This document shows positions 49,552 through 58,847 of a stretch of DNA of 64,000 bases, piece by piece. Source of the stretch: Streptomyces sp. 549 (GTDB lineage: Bacteria > Actinomycetota > Actinomycetes > Streptomycetales > Streptomycetaceae); NCBI RefSeq assembly GCF_030124175.1, contig NZ_JASKMT010000016.1, positions 62,001 through 126,000 on the forward strand, written 5' to 3'. A program made the position numbers and the translations under genes. The notes below the pieces were generated by a model. That model was not told where the DNA came from and ran no database searches. It saw only the letters and a list, made by a program, of their open reading frames with translations. The first letter of the stretch is position 1. Each line of letters opens with the position of its first letter.

Positions 49552-51315
49552 CTACGCGCCGAGCAGCTTGCGGACGCGGTCCGCGCCGACCGCCAGCAGC
49601 AGCGTCGGCAGCCGGGGCCCGGTGTCCCGGCTGACCAGCAGCCGGTACAGCAGCGCGAAGAACGCCCGCTGCGCGGTCTTCAGCTCCGGCGTCGGCTTCG
49701 CCTCCGGGTCGAGCCCGGCCTGCAGCTTCGGCACGCCGTAGACCAGCGTGGTCAGGCCGTCCAGCGACCAGTGCGTGTCCAGGCCGTCGAGCAGCAGCCG
49801 CAGGCCCTCCCGCCGGCCGTCGTCGAGCGAGGCCAGCAGCTCCGCGTCCGGCTCGTCCCGCACCCGGGTGCGCTGGTCGGCCGGCACCTGCGTGGTGATC
49901 CATCGCTGGGCGCGGTCCAGCCGCGGCCGGGTGTCGTCCAGCGAGGTGACGGGCTGCTCCGGGTCCAGTTCGGCGAGGATGCGCAGCGTCTGGTCCTCGG
50001 CGCCCTGCGTGATGTCTGCCACCGACGCCAGCGTGCGGTAGGGCAACGGACGTGCGGTGCGCGGCAGTTCACCGGCGGCGGTGCGCACCGAGCGGCCGTG
50101 CGCGGCCACGTCGGCGGGCTGGGCGGTGCCCTCGGCGATGCGGCGCTCCAGCGCGTCCCACTCGTCGTAGGTGCGCTGGATCTCCTGGTCGAAGGCGACC
50201 TTGAACGCCTGGTTGGGCCGGCGGCGCGCGTAGAGCCAGCGCAGCAGCGGCGCCTCCATGATCTCCAGGGCGTCCGCCGGGGTCGGCACGCCGCCCTTGG
50301 AGCTGGACATCTTGGCCATGCCGCTGATGCCGACGAAGGCGTACATCGGCCCGATGGGCTGCGCGCCGCCGAAGACCTCGCGGACGATCTGGCCGCCGAC
50401 GACGAACGACGAGCCGGGCGAGGAGTGGTCCACGCCGGAGGGCTCGAAGACGACGCCCTCGTAGGCCCAGCGCATCGGCCAGTCGACCTTCCAGACCAGC
50501 TTGCCGCGGTGCGACTCGCTCAGCCGGACCGTCTCGCCGTGGCCGCAGCGGCAGGTGTACGCCAGCTCGGTGGTGTCGTCGTCGTAACCAGTGACGGTGG
50601 TGAAGTCGGTCTCGCACACCGCGCAGTACGGCTTGTACGGGTAGTACCCGGCGCCGGACGTTCCGTCGTCCTCCGAGGCCGCGCCGGAACCCTCAGCGGC
50701 GGCCAGCTCGGCGGCGTCCACCGGCTTCTGGCCCTGCTTCTGCGACTGCTTCTGCCCCTGCTTGCCCCCGGCGGCCGGCCCGGCGCCGTTGCCCGCACTC
50801 TTGTCCTTGGTGCGGTAGCGGTCGAGCACGGCGTCGATCGTCGCGCGCTCCCGCATCGCCAGCAGCACCTGGTCCCGGTACGCGCCGGAGGTGTACATCT
50901 GCGTCTGGCTGACGCCGCGGAACTCCACGCCCAGCTCGGCGAGCGAGGCGGTCATCGCCGCCTTGAAGTGCTCGGCCCAGTTGGGGTGCTCGCTGCCGGG
51001 CGGCGCGGGCACCGACGTCAGCGGCTTGCCGATGTGCTGCTCCCAGGACGCGTCGACTCCGGCCGGGACCTTGCGGTACCGGTCGTAGTCGTCCCAGGAG
51101 ATCAGGTGCTCGACCTCGTGGCCCCGGCGGCGGATCTCGTCGGCCACCAGGTGCGGTGTCATGACCTCGCGCAGGTTGCCCAGGTGGATCGGCCCCGACG
51201 GGCTGAGGCCGGACGCGCACACGATGGGTTTCCCGGGGGCGCGCCGCTCCGCTTCGGCGATGACCTCATCCGCGAAACGGGAGACCCAATCGGCCTCGGG
51301 GCTGGTCTGAGCCAC
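49552..51315 (-). CDS. lysS: class I lysyl-tRNA synthetase
   Basis: About 587 residues of the archaeal-type class I LysRS. HIGH-like motif PIHLGNLRE (44-47), KMSKS-like KMSSSKG (335-340), and a Cys pair C231-x2-C234 with a second CRCGHG pair suggesting a zinc knuckle. A low-complexity insert at 171-222 (Ala/Gly, then KQGQKQSQKQGQKP) is extra to the family. GTG at 51315 follows AAGGAAG. Charges tRNA-Lys. It is divergent from argS. Many actinobacteria carry a class II enzyme elsewhere, so this may be a second copy. Confidence 0.93.
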   Translation of the reverse strand: MAQTSPEADWVSRFADEVIAEAERRAPGKPIVCASGLSPSGPIHLGNLREVMTPHLVADEIRRRGHEVEHLISWDDYDRYRKVPAGVDASWEQHIGKPLTSVPAPPGSEHPNWAEHFKAAMTASLAELGVEFRGVSQTQMYTSGAYRDQVLLAMRERATIDAVLDRYRTKDKSAGNGAGPAAGGKQGQKQSQKQGQKPVDAAELAAAEGSGAASEDDGTSGAGYYPYKPYCAVCETDFTTVTGYDDDTTELAYTCRCGHGETVRLSESHRGKLVWKVDWPMRWAYEGVVFEPSGVDHSSPGSSFVVGGQIVREVFGGAQPIGPMYAFVGISGMAKMSSSKGGVPTPADALEIMEAPLLRWLYARRRPNQAFKVAFDQEIQRTYDEWDALERRIAEGTAQPADVAAHGRSVRTAAGELPRTARPLPYRTLASVADITQGAEDQTLRILAELDPEQPVTSLDDTRPRLDRAQRWITTQVPADQRTRVRDEPDAELLASLDDGRREGLRLLLDGLDTHWSLDGLTTLVYGVPKLQAGLDPEAKPTPELKTAQRAFFALLYRLLVSRDTGPRLPTLLLAVGADRVRKLLGA

Positions 51316-51495
51316 GTCCGGTACTTCCTTCTCGTCTGCGCCGGAACGGCGGTGCGCCGGCGCTCGTGCCACTGGTGCGGTACCGGCGGCCCGCCGGGCG
51401 GGTCCACCGGCGTCCATTGTCCCATCCGAAGCGGGTACGTCCGCCCGTGGGATACTGGCCGACCCATACCTCTGCTACGGAACGGCTCAGCATCC

Positions 51496-53274
51496 ATGGC
51501 TTCGGTCCCTTCCCTCGCCGCAACCGTCCACCAGCGCGTCGCCGACGCCCTGTCGGCCGCCCTGCCGGAGTCCGCCGGCGCCGACCCGCTGCTGCGACGA
51601 AGCGACCGGGCCGACTTCCAGGCCAACGGGATGCTGGCCCTCGCCAAGCAGCTCAAGGGCAACCCGCGTGAGCTGGCCGCGAAGGTCGTCGCCGGGCTGC
51701 CCGCCGACGACCTGGTGGGCAACGTGGAGGTGTCGGGTCCCGGCTTCCTCAACATCACCGTCACCGACGGCGCGCTGCTGCGCACCCTGGCCGCCCGCGC
51801 CGCCGACGAGCGGCTCGGCGTGCCGCTCGCCGAGTCGCCCGGCACCACCGTCATCGACTACTCCCAGCCCAACGTGGCCAAGGAGATGCACGTCGGGCAC
51901 CTGCGGTCCACGGTGATCGGCGACGCCATCGTGCGCATCCTGGAGCACCGCGGCGAGAAGGTCGTGCGCCGCCACCACATCGGCGACTGGGGCACCCAGT
52001 TCGGCATGCTCATCCAGTACCTGATCGAGCACCCCGACGAGCTGGACGGCAGCCCCGCCGACGCGGCGGGCGGTGACGCCTCCGGCGAGGCGGGCGAGGC
52101 CGCGATGTCGCGCCTGAACCGGCTGTACAAGGCGTCCCGGGCGCTGTTCGACTCCGACGAGGACTTCAAGAACCGCGCCCGCGACCGCGTCGTGCAGCTC
52201 CAGGCCGGTGACGAGGAGACGTACGGCCTGTGGCGGCGCATCGTCGACGAGTCGAAGGTCTACTTCCAGGCCGTCTACGACAAGCTCGACGTCGAGATCC
52301 GCGACGAGGACGTCGTCGGTGAGAGCGCCTACAACGACGACCTCCAGCAGGTCGTGAAGGACCTGGAGGCCGCGGGCGTCGCGGTGCGCTCCGACGGCGC
52401 GCTGTGCGTGTTCTTCGACGACGTGAAGGGCCCGGACGGCAACCCGACGCCGCTGATCGTCCGCAAGTCCAACGGCGGCTTCGGCTACGCGGCCACCGAC
52501 CTGGCGGCGATCCGCAACCGGGTCGCCGGGCTGCACGCCGACACGCTGCTGTACGTCGTCGACGCCCGGCAGGCGCTGCACTTCCGGATGGTCTTCGAGA
52601 CGGCCCGCCGGGCCGGCTGGCTGCCCGAGGGCGCCGCGAGGCAGCTCGCCTTCGGCACCGTGCTCGGCAAGGACGGCAAGCCGTTCAAGACCCGCGAGGG
52701 CGAGACGGTCCGGCTGGTCGACCTGCTCGACGAGGCCGTGGACCGCGCCGCGCAGGTGGTGCGCGAGAAGGCCAGGGACCTCACCGAGGAGGAGATCGCC
52801 GACCGTGCCGCGCAGGTCGGCATCGGCGCGGTGAAGTACGCGGACCTGTCCACGTCGATGTCCCGCGACTACGTATTCGACCTGGACCGCATGGTGTCGC
52901 TCAACGGCGACACCAGCGTCTACCTCCAGTACGCCTACGCGCGCATCCAGTCGATCCTGCGCCGGGCCGGCGACGTCGGGCCCGTCGCCCAGCCGGAGCT
53001 GGCGCTGGCCCCGGCCGAGCGCGCGCTCGGTCTGCACCTGGACGAGTTCGGCGACACGCTCGCGGCGGTCGCCGAGAGCTACGAGCCGCACAAGCTGGCC
53101 GCGTACCTCTACCAGCTGGCCTCGCACTTCACGACCTTCTACGAGCACTGCCCGGTGCTGAAGGCCGAGGACCGCGCGACGGTGGAGAACCGGCTGTTCC
53201 TGTGCCGGCTCACCGCCGACACCCTGCACCGCGGCATGGCCCTGCTGGGCATCCGCACCCCCGCCCGCCTCTGA
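51496..53274 (+). CDS. argS: arginyl-tRNA synthetase
   Basis: 592 residues. N-terminal Arg_tRNA_synt_N domain; HIGH motif MHVGH at 131-135 in QPNVAKEMHVGHLRSTVIGD; GDWGTQFGMLI; ADLSTSMSRDYVFDLDRMVS LNGDT; and the DALR anticodon-binding domain from about 455 (YLQYAYARIQSILRRAGD, AAYLYQLASHFTTFYEHCPV). Attaches Arg to tRNA-Arg. ATG is the first of the conserved region; upstream extension is not coding. A 180-bp gap holds both divergent promoters. Confidence 0.96.
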   Translation: MASVPSLAATVHQRVADALSAALPESAGADPLLRRSDRADFQANGMLALAKQLKGNPRELAAKVVAGLPADDLVGNVEVSGPGFLNITVTDGALLRTLAARAADERLGVPLAESPGTTVIDYSQPNVAKEMHVGHLRSTVIGDAIVRILEHRGEKVVRRHHIGDWGTQFGMLIQYLIEHPDELDGSPADAAGGDASGEAGEAAMSRLNRLYKASRALFDSDEDFKNRARDRVVQLQAGDEETYGLWRRIVDESKVYFQAVYDKLDVEIRDEDVVGESAYNDDLQQVVKDLEAAGVAVRSDGALCVFFDDVKGPDGNPTPLIVRKSNGGFGYAATDLAAIRNRVAGLHADTLLYVVDARQALHFRMVFETARRAGWLPEGAARQLAFGTVLGKDGKPFKTREGETVRLVDLLDEAVDRAAQVVREKARDLTEEEIADRAAQVGIGAVKYADLSTSMSRDYVFDLDRMVSLNGDTSVYLQYAYARIQSILRRAGDVGPVAQPELALAPAERALGLHLDEFGDTLAAVAESYEPHKLAAYLYQLASHFTTFYEHCPVLKAEDRATVENRLFLCRLTADTLHRGMALLGIRTPARL

Positions 53275-53478
53275 CCGACTCCCGCCCCCGGCCGCCGCCC
53301 GCCGGCCACCGGCTTTCGACACGATCCGTACCAACGGCCCGGACTCCTCAGGGAGTTCGGGCCGTCGTGCGTGGTGGCCACGGAGTTGCGCGACCTGCGC
53401 CAATCCGGGCCCGGCAGCGCCCCGGCCGGGTTACCGTCCACACGTCCGCCCCCCGCAGAGACGTCGAGAGGAACCCGC

Positions 53479-54951
53479 ATGCGCCTTCCGGAACCGTCCC
53501 GCCGCACCGCCCTGCAAGGTCTGGCCGCAGCCGCGGTGGTCGTCGGCTTCGACCCGGCGGCACGCGCCTGGGCCACCGAGCGGAACAGACCGGCCGGCGG
53601 CGACTTCGCCCGGACACCCCGCCTGGACGGCACGCTGCTCACCGACCACGCCTCCCGGTCCGCAGCCGCCGACGACTACGGCCACCACGTGCACCGCATG
53701 CCAGCCGCCGTGCTGCGCCCCGGCTCCACCGACGACATCGTGAAGATGGTCAGGTTCTGCCGCCGCCACGGCATCCCCGTCGCCCCCCGCGGCCAGGGGC
53801 ACACCACCAACGGGCAGGCACAGGTCGACAACGGCCTGGTCGTCGAGACCACGCCGCTGGACACCGTCGGCCCGGTGCGCGGCGACACCGTCACCGTGGG
53901 CGCGGGCGCGCGCTGGAGCACCGTCGCCCGGGCCGCCCTGGAGCGCGGGCTGACTCCGCCGGTGTTCACCGACTACCTGGAGCTGTCCGTCGGCGGCACC
54001 GTCTCCGTCGGCGGGCTCGGCGGCCAGAGCCACCAGCACGGCGCGCAGGTCGACACCGTCACCGAGCTGACGGTCGTCACCGGCGCGGGTGAGCTGGTCC
54101 GCTGCTCCCCGAGCAGGCACCGCGACCTGTTCGACGCGGTCCGGGCGGGCCTCGGCCAGTGCGCCATCGTGGTGTCGGCCACCCTGCGCCTGGTGCGCGC
54201 GCCCCGCACGGTCCGCCACTACCTGCTGCCCTACACCGACCTGGAGACCTTCCTGGACGACCAGCGGCGGCTGGCCCGGGAGCGGCGCTTCGACTACCTG
54301 GAGGGCCAGGTGGCGCCCGACGACAGCGGCGCCTTCACCACCTACCTGATCGAGGCCGTCGCCTACGGCCCGCCCGCCGGGCCCGCGCCCGACGACACCC
54401 GCCTACTGGCCGGGCTCCGCCACGACCCGGCGGGCGCCGCCACCGCGGACCTCGACTACTACACGTTCCTCGACCGCCTCGGCCCGGTCGTCGAGCAGCT
54501 CAAGGAAGCCGGGCTGTGGTACCAGGCCCACCCCTGGCTCAACCTGCTGCTGCCGGGTGACGAGGTCCGTCCGCTCGCCGCCGAACTGCTCGGCCGCCTG
54601 ACCCCCGCCGAGGTCGGCCCGGCCGGCGTGGTGCTGCTGTACCCGCTGACCGGCGACCGGCTGCGCACCCCGCTGCTGCGCACGCCCGACGACCCGATGC
54701 CGTACCTGCTGGCCGTGCTGCGCACCTGCCCGCCGGAGGACGACGCCACCGTGCGGCGGCTGCTGGCCGCCAACCGGGCGGCGTACGAGACGGTGCGGGA
54801 CAGCGGCGGCAAGCAGTACCCGGTCGGCTCGATCCCGTTCGGGCCCGCCGACTGGCGCGACCACTTCGGCGCCGCCTGGCCGCAGCTGAGCGCCGCCCGC
54901 CGCCGCTACGACCCGGACAACCTGCTCACCCCCGGCCAGCACGTCTTCTGA
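53479..54951 (+). CDS. FAD-binding oxidoreductase, cytokinin-dehydrogenase-like
   Basis: About 490 residues. A twin-arginine-type leader (SRRTALQGLAAAAVVVGF) suggests Tat export. PCMH domain: RHGIPVAPRGQGHTTNGQAQ, LSVGGTVSVGGLGGQSHQHG and VTELTVVTGAGELVRCSPSR. The C-terminal cytokinin-binding-like domain has QAHPWLNLLLPG, GVVLLYPLTGDRL and YDPDNLLTPGQHVF. Such enzymes oxidise cytokinins or similar amines in plants and some bacteria; the substrate here is unproven. RBS GAGAGGAAC supports the ATG. Confidence 0.88.
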   Translation: MRLPEPSRRTALQGLAAAAVVVGFDPAARAWATERNRPAGGDFARTPRLDGTLLTDHASRSAAADDYGHHVHRMPAAVLRPGSTDDIVKMVRFCRRHGIPVAPRGQGHTTNGQAQVDNGLVVETTPLDTVGPVRGDTVTVGAGARWSTVARAALERGLTPPVFTDYLELSVGGTVSVGGLGGQSHQHGAQVDTVTELTVVTGAGELVRCSPSRHRDLFDAVRAGLGQCAIVVSATLRLVRAPRTVRHYLLPYTDLETFLDDQRRLARERRFDYLEGQVAPDDSGAFTTYLIEAVAYGPPAGPAPDDTRLLAGLRHDPAGAATADLDYYTFLDRLGPVVEQLKEAGLWYQAHPWLNLLLPGDEVRPLAAELLGRLTPAEVGPAGVVLLYPLTGDRLRTPLLRTPDDPMPYLLAVLRTCPPEDDATVRRLLAANRAAYETVRDSGGKQYPVGSIPFGPADWRDHFGAAWPQLSAARRRYDPDNLLTPGQHVF

Positions 54952-54970
54952 CCGCACGCCACGAGCTGAA

Positions 54971-55013
54971 GCCCGCCGGCCGGGTCCCGTGGAAGGGGGC
55001 CCGGCCGGCGGGC
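54971..55013. terminator. 14-bp hairpin between flavoprotein gene and hemB
   Basis: GCCCGCCGGCCGGG (54971-54984) pairs with CCCGGCCGGCGGGC (55000-55013) across a 15-base loop. It can end both convergent transcripts, including the rex-hem operon. Confidence 0.9.
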
Positions 55014-55171
55014 GTCACCGGGAAGCGCAGACCTCGGAGGCCCACTCAGGGGCACGAAGACGCAGAGATGGTCACGGCGGGCCCACGCCTGTGCAGAGCT
55101 TGTTACCTCCAGAGTGAGACAAACTCTGCACGGTCGCGGATCATCGCGCTCCGCCCGACCCCGACCGGACC

Positions 55172-56167
55172 TCAGCGGTCGCGGGACAGCCAGCGGGCGG
55201 CCTCGGTGGCCCAGTAGGTCAGGACCAGGCTCGCGCCGGCCCGCTTGAAGCTGGTGAGGGTCTCCAGGATCGCGCGCTCCCGCTCGATCCAGCCCTTCTC
55301 CGCGGCGGCCTCGACCATCGCGTACTCGCCGGAGATCTGGTAGACGCCCACCGGCACGCTCACCCGCTCGGTGAAGGTCCGCAGGATGTCCAGGTAGGGC
55401 AGGCCCGGCTTGACCATCACCATGTCGGCGCCCTCCTCCAGGTCGAGCGCCAGCTCCCGCAGCGACTCGGCCGCGTTCGCCGGGTCCTGCTGGTAGGTCT
55501 TGCGGTCGCCCTTCAGGGACGAGCCCACCGCCTCGCGGAACGGCCCGTAGAACGCCGAGGCGTACTTCGCGGTGTAGGCGAACAGCGACACGTCCTCGTA
55601 CCCGGCCGCGTCCAGCGCGCCCCGCACATGGCCGATCTGGCCGTCCATCATGCCGCTGGGGCCCAGCACGTGCGCGCCCGCCTCGGCCTGCACCCGGGCC
55701 ATCTCCGCGTACCGCTCCAGCGTCGCGTCGTTGTCCACCCGGCCCCGGTCGTCGAGCACGCCGCAGTGGCCGTGGTCGGTGTACTCGTCCAGGCACAGGT
55801 CGGACATGACGACCAGCTCGTCGCCGATCTCGGCCCGCACGTCCCGCAGCGCCACCTGCAGGATGCCCTGCGGGTCGGTGCCCTGGCTGCCGACGGCGTC
55901 CTTCGCCTGCGGCACGCCGAACAGCATCAGGCCGCCCACGCCGGCCTCGACCGCCTCCACGGCGGCCTTGCGCAGCGTGTCCCGGGTGTGCTGGACCACT
56001 CCCGGCATCGAGGAGATCGGCACCGGCTCGCTGATGCCCTCCCGCACGAACGCCGGCAGGATCAGGTCGGCCGGGTGCGGCCGGTGCTCGGCGACCATGC
56101 GCCGCATGGCCGCCGAGCCGCGCAGCCGCCGCGGCCGGGCGGCGGGAAAGCCGCCGTACGTGCTCAC
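55172..56167 (-). CDS. hemB: delta-aminolevulinic acid dehydratase (porphobilinogen synthase)
   Basis: 331 residues. Catalytic lysines are Lys201 (FAYTAKYASAFYGPF) and Lys253 (MVKPGLPYLDIL). The metal loop reads SDLCLDEYTDHGHCG: Cys125 and Cys135 are kept, while Asp127 replaces the middle zinc cysteine. It condenses two ALA molecules to porphobilinogen. The GTG start overlaps the hemD stop, closing the operon rex-hemA-hemC-hemD-hemB. A terminator lies about 160 bp downstream. Confidence 0.96.
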   Translation of the reverse strand: MSTYGGFPAARPRRLRGSAAMRRMVAEHRPHPADLILPAFVREGISEPVPISSMPGVVQHTRDTLRKAAVEAVEAGVGGLMLFGVPQAKDAVGSQGTDPQGILQVALRDVRAEIGDELVVMSDLCLDEYTDHGHCGVLDDRGRVDNDATLERYAEMARVQAEAGAHVLGPSGMMDGQIGHVRGALDAAGYEDVSLFAYTAKYASAFYGPFREAVGSSLKGDRKTYQQDPANAAESLRELALDLEEGADMVMVKPGLPYLDILRTFTERVSVPVGVYQISGEYAMVEAAAEKGWIERERAILETLTSFKRAGASLVLTYWATEAARWLSRDR

Positions 56168-57858
56168 GAGCGGGTCCTCCTCCTCGTCGGCCGCTTCTCA
56201 CTCGGCCGCTTCACGGCCTCGCCCGCCTCCAGCGCCGCCGCCCGGCGCTCCGCGCCGAAGTCGGCCAGCGCCTCCGCGAGTCTATGCACCGACGGCTCGG
56301 GCGACATCACGTCCACCCGCAGCCCGTGCTCCTCGGCGGTCTTCGCGGTGGCCGGGCCGATGCAGGCGATGACCGTCACGTTGTGCGGCTTGCCCGCGAT
56401 GCCCACCAGGTTGCGGACCGTGCTGGAGGAGGTGAACAGGACCGCGTCGAACCCGCCGCCCTTGATCATCTCGCGGGTGGTGGCCGGCGGCGGCGAGGCG
56501 CGGACCGTGCGGTACGCGGTGACGTCGTCGACCTCCCAGCCCAGCTCGATCAGACCGGCGACCAGCGTCTCGGTGGCGATGTCGGCCCGCGGCAGGAACA
56601 CCCGGTCGATCGGGTCGAAGACCGGGTCGTAGGGCGGCCAGTCCTCCAGCAGCCCGGCGGCCGACTGCTCGCCGCTGGGCACCAGGTCCGGCTTCACGCC
56701 GAACTCCACCAGGGCCCGCGCGGTCTGCTCGCCGACCGCGGCGACCTTGATCCCGGCGAACGCCCGCGCGTCCAGCCCGTACTCCTCGAACTTCTCCCGC
56801 ACCGCCTTCACCGCGTTGACCGAGGTGAACGCGATCCACTCGTAGCGGCCGGTGACGAGGCCCTTGACCGCGCGCTCCATCTGCTGCGGGGTGCGCGGCG
56901 GCTCCACGGCGATGGTCGGCACCTCGGCGGGCACCGCGCCGTAGGAGCGCAACTGCTCGGAGAGCGACGCCGACTGCTCCCGCGTGCGCGGCACAAGAAC
57001 GTTCCAGCCGAACAGCGGCTTGGACTCGAACCAGGCCAGCTGGTCGCGCTGCGCGGGCGCGCTGCGCTCGCCGACGACGGCTATCACCGGCTGGCCGCCG
57101 TCCGCCGACGGCAGCACCTTGGCCTGCTTCAGCGTCTGGGCCAGCGTGCCCAGCGTCGCCGACCAGGTCCGCTGCCGCGTGGTGGTGCCGGCGATCGTCA
57201 CGGTCAGCGGGGTGTCCGGCTTGCGACCGGCGGCGACCAGTTCGGACGCGGCAGCCGTCACCGTCTCCAGCGTGGTGGAGATGACCACCGTCGCGTCGCT
57301 GGCCCCCATCTCGGTCCAGCAGCGCTCGTCGGCGGTGCGGGCGTCGACGAAGCGCACGTCGGTGCCGTGCGCGTCCCGCAGCGGCACCCCGGCGTAGGCG
57401 GGCACGCCCACGGCCGCGGCGACACCCGGCACCACCTCGAAGGTGATGCCCTCGGCGGCGCACACCAGCATCTCCTGCGCGGCGTCCGCGTCCAGGCCCG
57501 GATCACCGGCGACCGCTCGGACGACCCGCTTGCCGTTGCGCGCGGCCGCCATGACAAGATCTGCTGCACCGGCGACTGTGGCGCACGTCTCGTGGTCCGT
57601 GTCGTCCACTGCCTGCAGCGGTACGTCCACGCCTGCCCGCGCGTGGGACCGCACGACGGCGTGGACCTCGGGATCCGCGACCAGGACGTCGGCCTGCGCC
57701 AGCGCTTCCACTGCGCGCAGAGTCAGCAGTCCCGGGTCTCCGGGTCCGGCACCCAGGAAGGTGACGTGTCCGTTCGCGCCGTACAGATGACGGTTCACGG
57801 CTGCCACAGCAGTCGCGGCCGTCGGCGCGGTCGGGTTGTGGGCGGTGGTGGGGCTCAA
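56164..57858 (-). CDS. hemD: bifunctional uroporphyrinogen-III methyltransferase/synthase
   Basis: 564 residues. The N-terminal tetrapyrrole methylase domain (about 30-265) starts VTFLGAGPGDPGLLTLRAVE and includes GNGKRVVRAVAGDPG-like loops. The C-terminal HEM4 domain (about 275-535) has WNVLVPRTREQSASLSEQLR, VNAVKAVREKFEEYGL and FTSSSTVRNLV. HEM4 closes hydroxymethylbilane to uroporphyrinogen III; the methylase could lead to precorrin-2. This fusion is usual in actinobacteria. It overlaps hemC and hemB by 4 bp each. The Ala/Thr-rich first 28 residues are variable. Confidence 0.94.
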   Translation of the reverse strand: MSPTTAHNPTAPTAATAVAAVNRHLYGANGHVTFLGAGPGDPGLLTLRAVEALAQADVLVADPEVHAVVRSHARAGVDVPLQAVDDTDHETCATVAGAADLVMAAARNGKRVVRAVAGDPGLDADAAQEMLVCAAEGITFEVVPGVAAAVGVPAYAGVPLRDAHGTDVRFVDARTADERCWTEMGASDATVVISTTLETVTAAASELVAAGRKPDTPLTVTIAGTTTRQRTWSATLGTLAQTLKQAKVLPSADGGQPVIAVVGERSAPAQRDQLAWFESKPLFGWNVLVPRTREQSASLSEQLRSYGAVPAEVPTIAVEPPRTPQQMERAVKGLVTGRYEWIAFTSVNAVKAVREKFEEYGLDARAFAGIKVAAVGEQTARALVEFGVKPDLVPSGEQSAAGLLEDWPPYDPVFDPIDRVFLPRADIATETLVAGLIELGWEVDDVTAYRTVRASPPPATTREMIKGGGFDAVLFTSSSTVRNLVGIAGKPHNVTVIACIGPATAKTAEEHGLRVDVMSPEPSVHRLAEALADFGAERRAAALEAGEAVKRPSEKRPTRRRTRS

Positions 57859-58847
57859 AGTGCTCGCTCCCCCATCAGACCGGCTGCACCCTTGGCGAGC
57901 ATCGCGTCGGCGAGTTCACGGCCCATCAGCAGGGACTGGGCCGTCACCTCCTCGGCGGACGACGGCACGGGACCGGTGGCGGACAACTGCACGAGCGCCG
58001 AGCCGTCGGTGGTACCGACCACTCCGCGCAGGCGCATCTCGGTGGCAACCTGCCCGTCGGCAAGCAGGTCGGCAAGCGCACCCACGGGTGCGCTGCAGCC
58101 GGCCTCCAAGGCGGCGAGCAGGGATCGTTCGGCGGTCACGGCGGCCCGCGTGTGCGGGTCGTCGAGGTGCGCCAGCTGTGCGGCGAGCGCCGCGTTGCCC
58201 GCCGCGCACTCCACCGCCAGTGCCCCCTGGCCGGGGGCGGGCAGGACCGCTTCGGGCGAGATCAGCTCGGTGGCCTCACCGAGGCGCCCGAGCCGGCTGA
58301 GCCCCGCGGCGGCGAGCACGACGGCGTCGAGCTCCCCGGACCGCACGAACCCGATGCGGGTGTCCACGTTGCCGCGGATGGGCACCGTCTCCACCCGCAG
58401 CCCGAGCGACCTGGCCCAGGCGTTGAGCTGCGCCATGCGGCGCGGCGAGCCGGTGCCGACGCGGACCGGGCGCCCGTTACCCGAGGAGGCCAGCTCCTCG
58501 AACGTCAGCCCGTCCCGGGCGACGAGGGCGTCCCGGGGGTCCTCCCTGGCGGGCACGGCGGCCACGACCAGGTCGGCGGGCTGGCTGGTGGGCAGGTCCT
58601 TCAGCGAGTGCACGGCGAAGTCGATGTCGCCGGCGAGCAGCGCGTCGCGCAGCGCCGACACGAAGACTCCGGTGCCGCCGATCTGCGCCAGCTGCTCCTT
58701 GGAGACGTCCCCGTACGTGGTGATCTCCACCAGTTCGACCGGACGGCCGGTGAGCTGCCGGACCTGCTCCGCGATCTGGCCGCTCTGGGCCATCGCGAGC
58801 TTGCTGCGGCGGGTGCCCAACCTCAGTGGGCTTTCAATCGCGCTCAT
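57855..58847 (-). CDS. hemC: porphobilinogen deaminase (hydroxymethylbilane synthase)
   Basis: 330 residues. Cys251 (LLAALEAGCSAPVGA) anchors the dipyrromethane cofactor; Asp84 is in AVHSLKDLPT; RIGFVRSG and GTGSPRRMAQ bind substrate carboxylates. It polymerises four porphobilinogens. It overlaps hemA by 14 bp and hemD by 4 bp, so translation is coupled through the operon. Confidence 0.96.
   Translation of the reverse strand: MSAIESPLRLGTRRSKLAMAQSGQIAEQVRQLTGRPVELVEITTYGDVSKEQLAQIGGTGVFVSALRDALLAGDIDFAVHSLKDLPTSQPADLVVAAVPAREDPRDALVARDGLTFEELASSGNGRPVRVGTGSPRRMAQLNAWARSLGLRVETVPIRGNVDTRIGFVRSGELDAVVLAAAGLSRLGRLGEATELISPEAVLPAPGQGALAVECAAGNAALAAQLAHLDDPHTRAAVTAERSLLAALEAGCSAPVGALADLLADGQVATEMRLRGVVGTTDGSALVQLSATGPVPSSAEEVTAQSLLMGRELADAMLAKGAAGLMGERAL

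Noticed and set aside
49462..53274. 1270-codon frame covering argS and the region antisense to lysS
   Set aside because: Only 51496-53274 encodes ArgRS; the upstream part is antisense to the class I LysRS.
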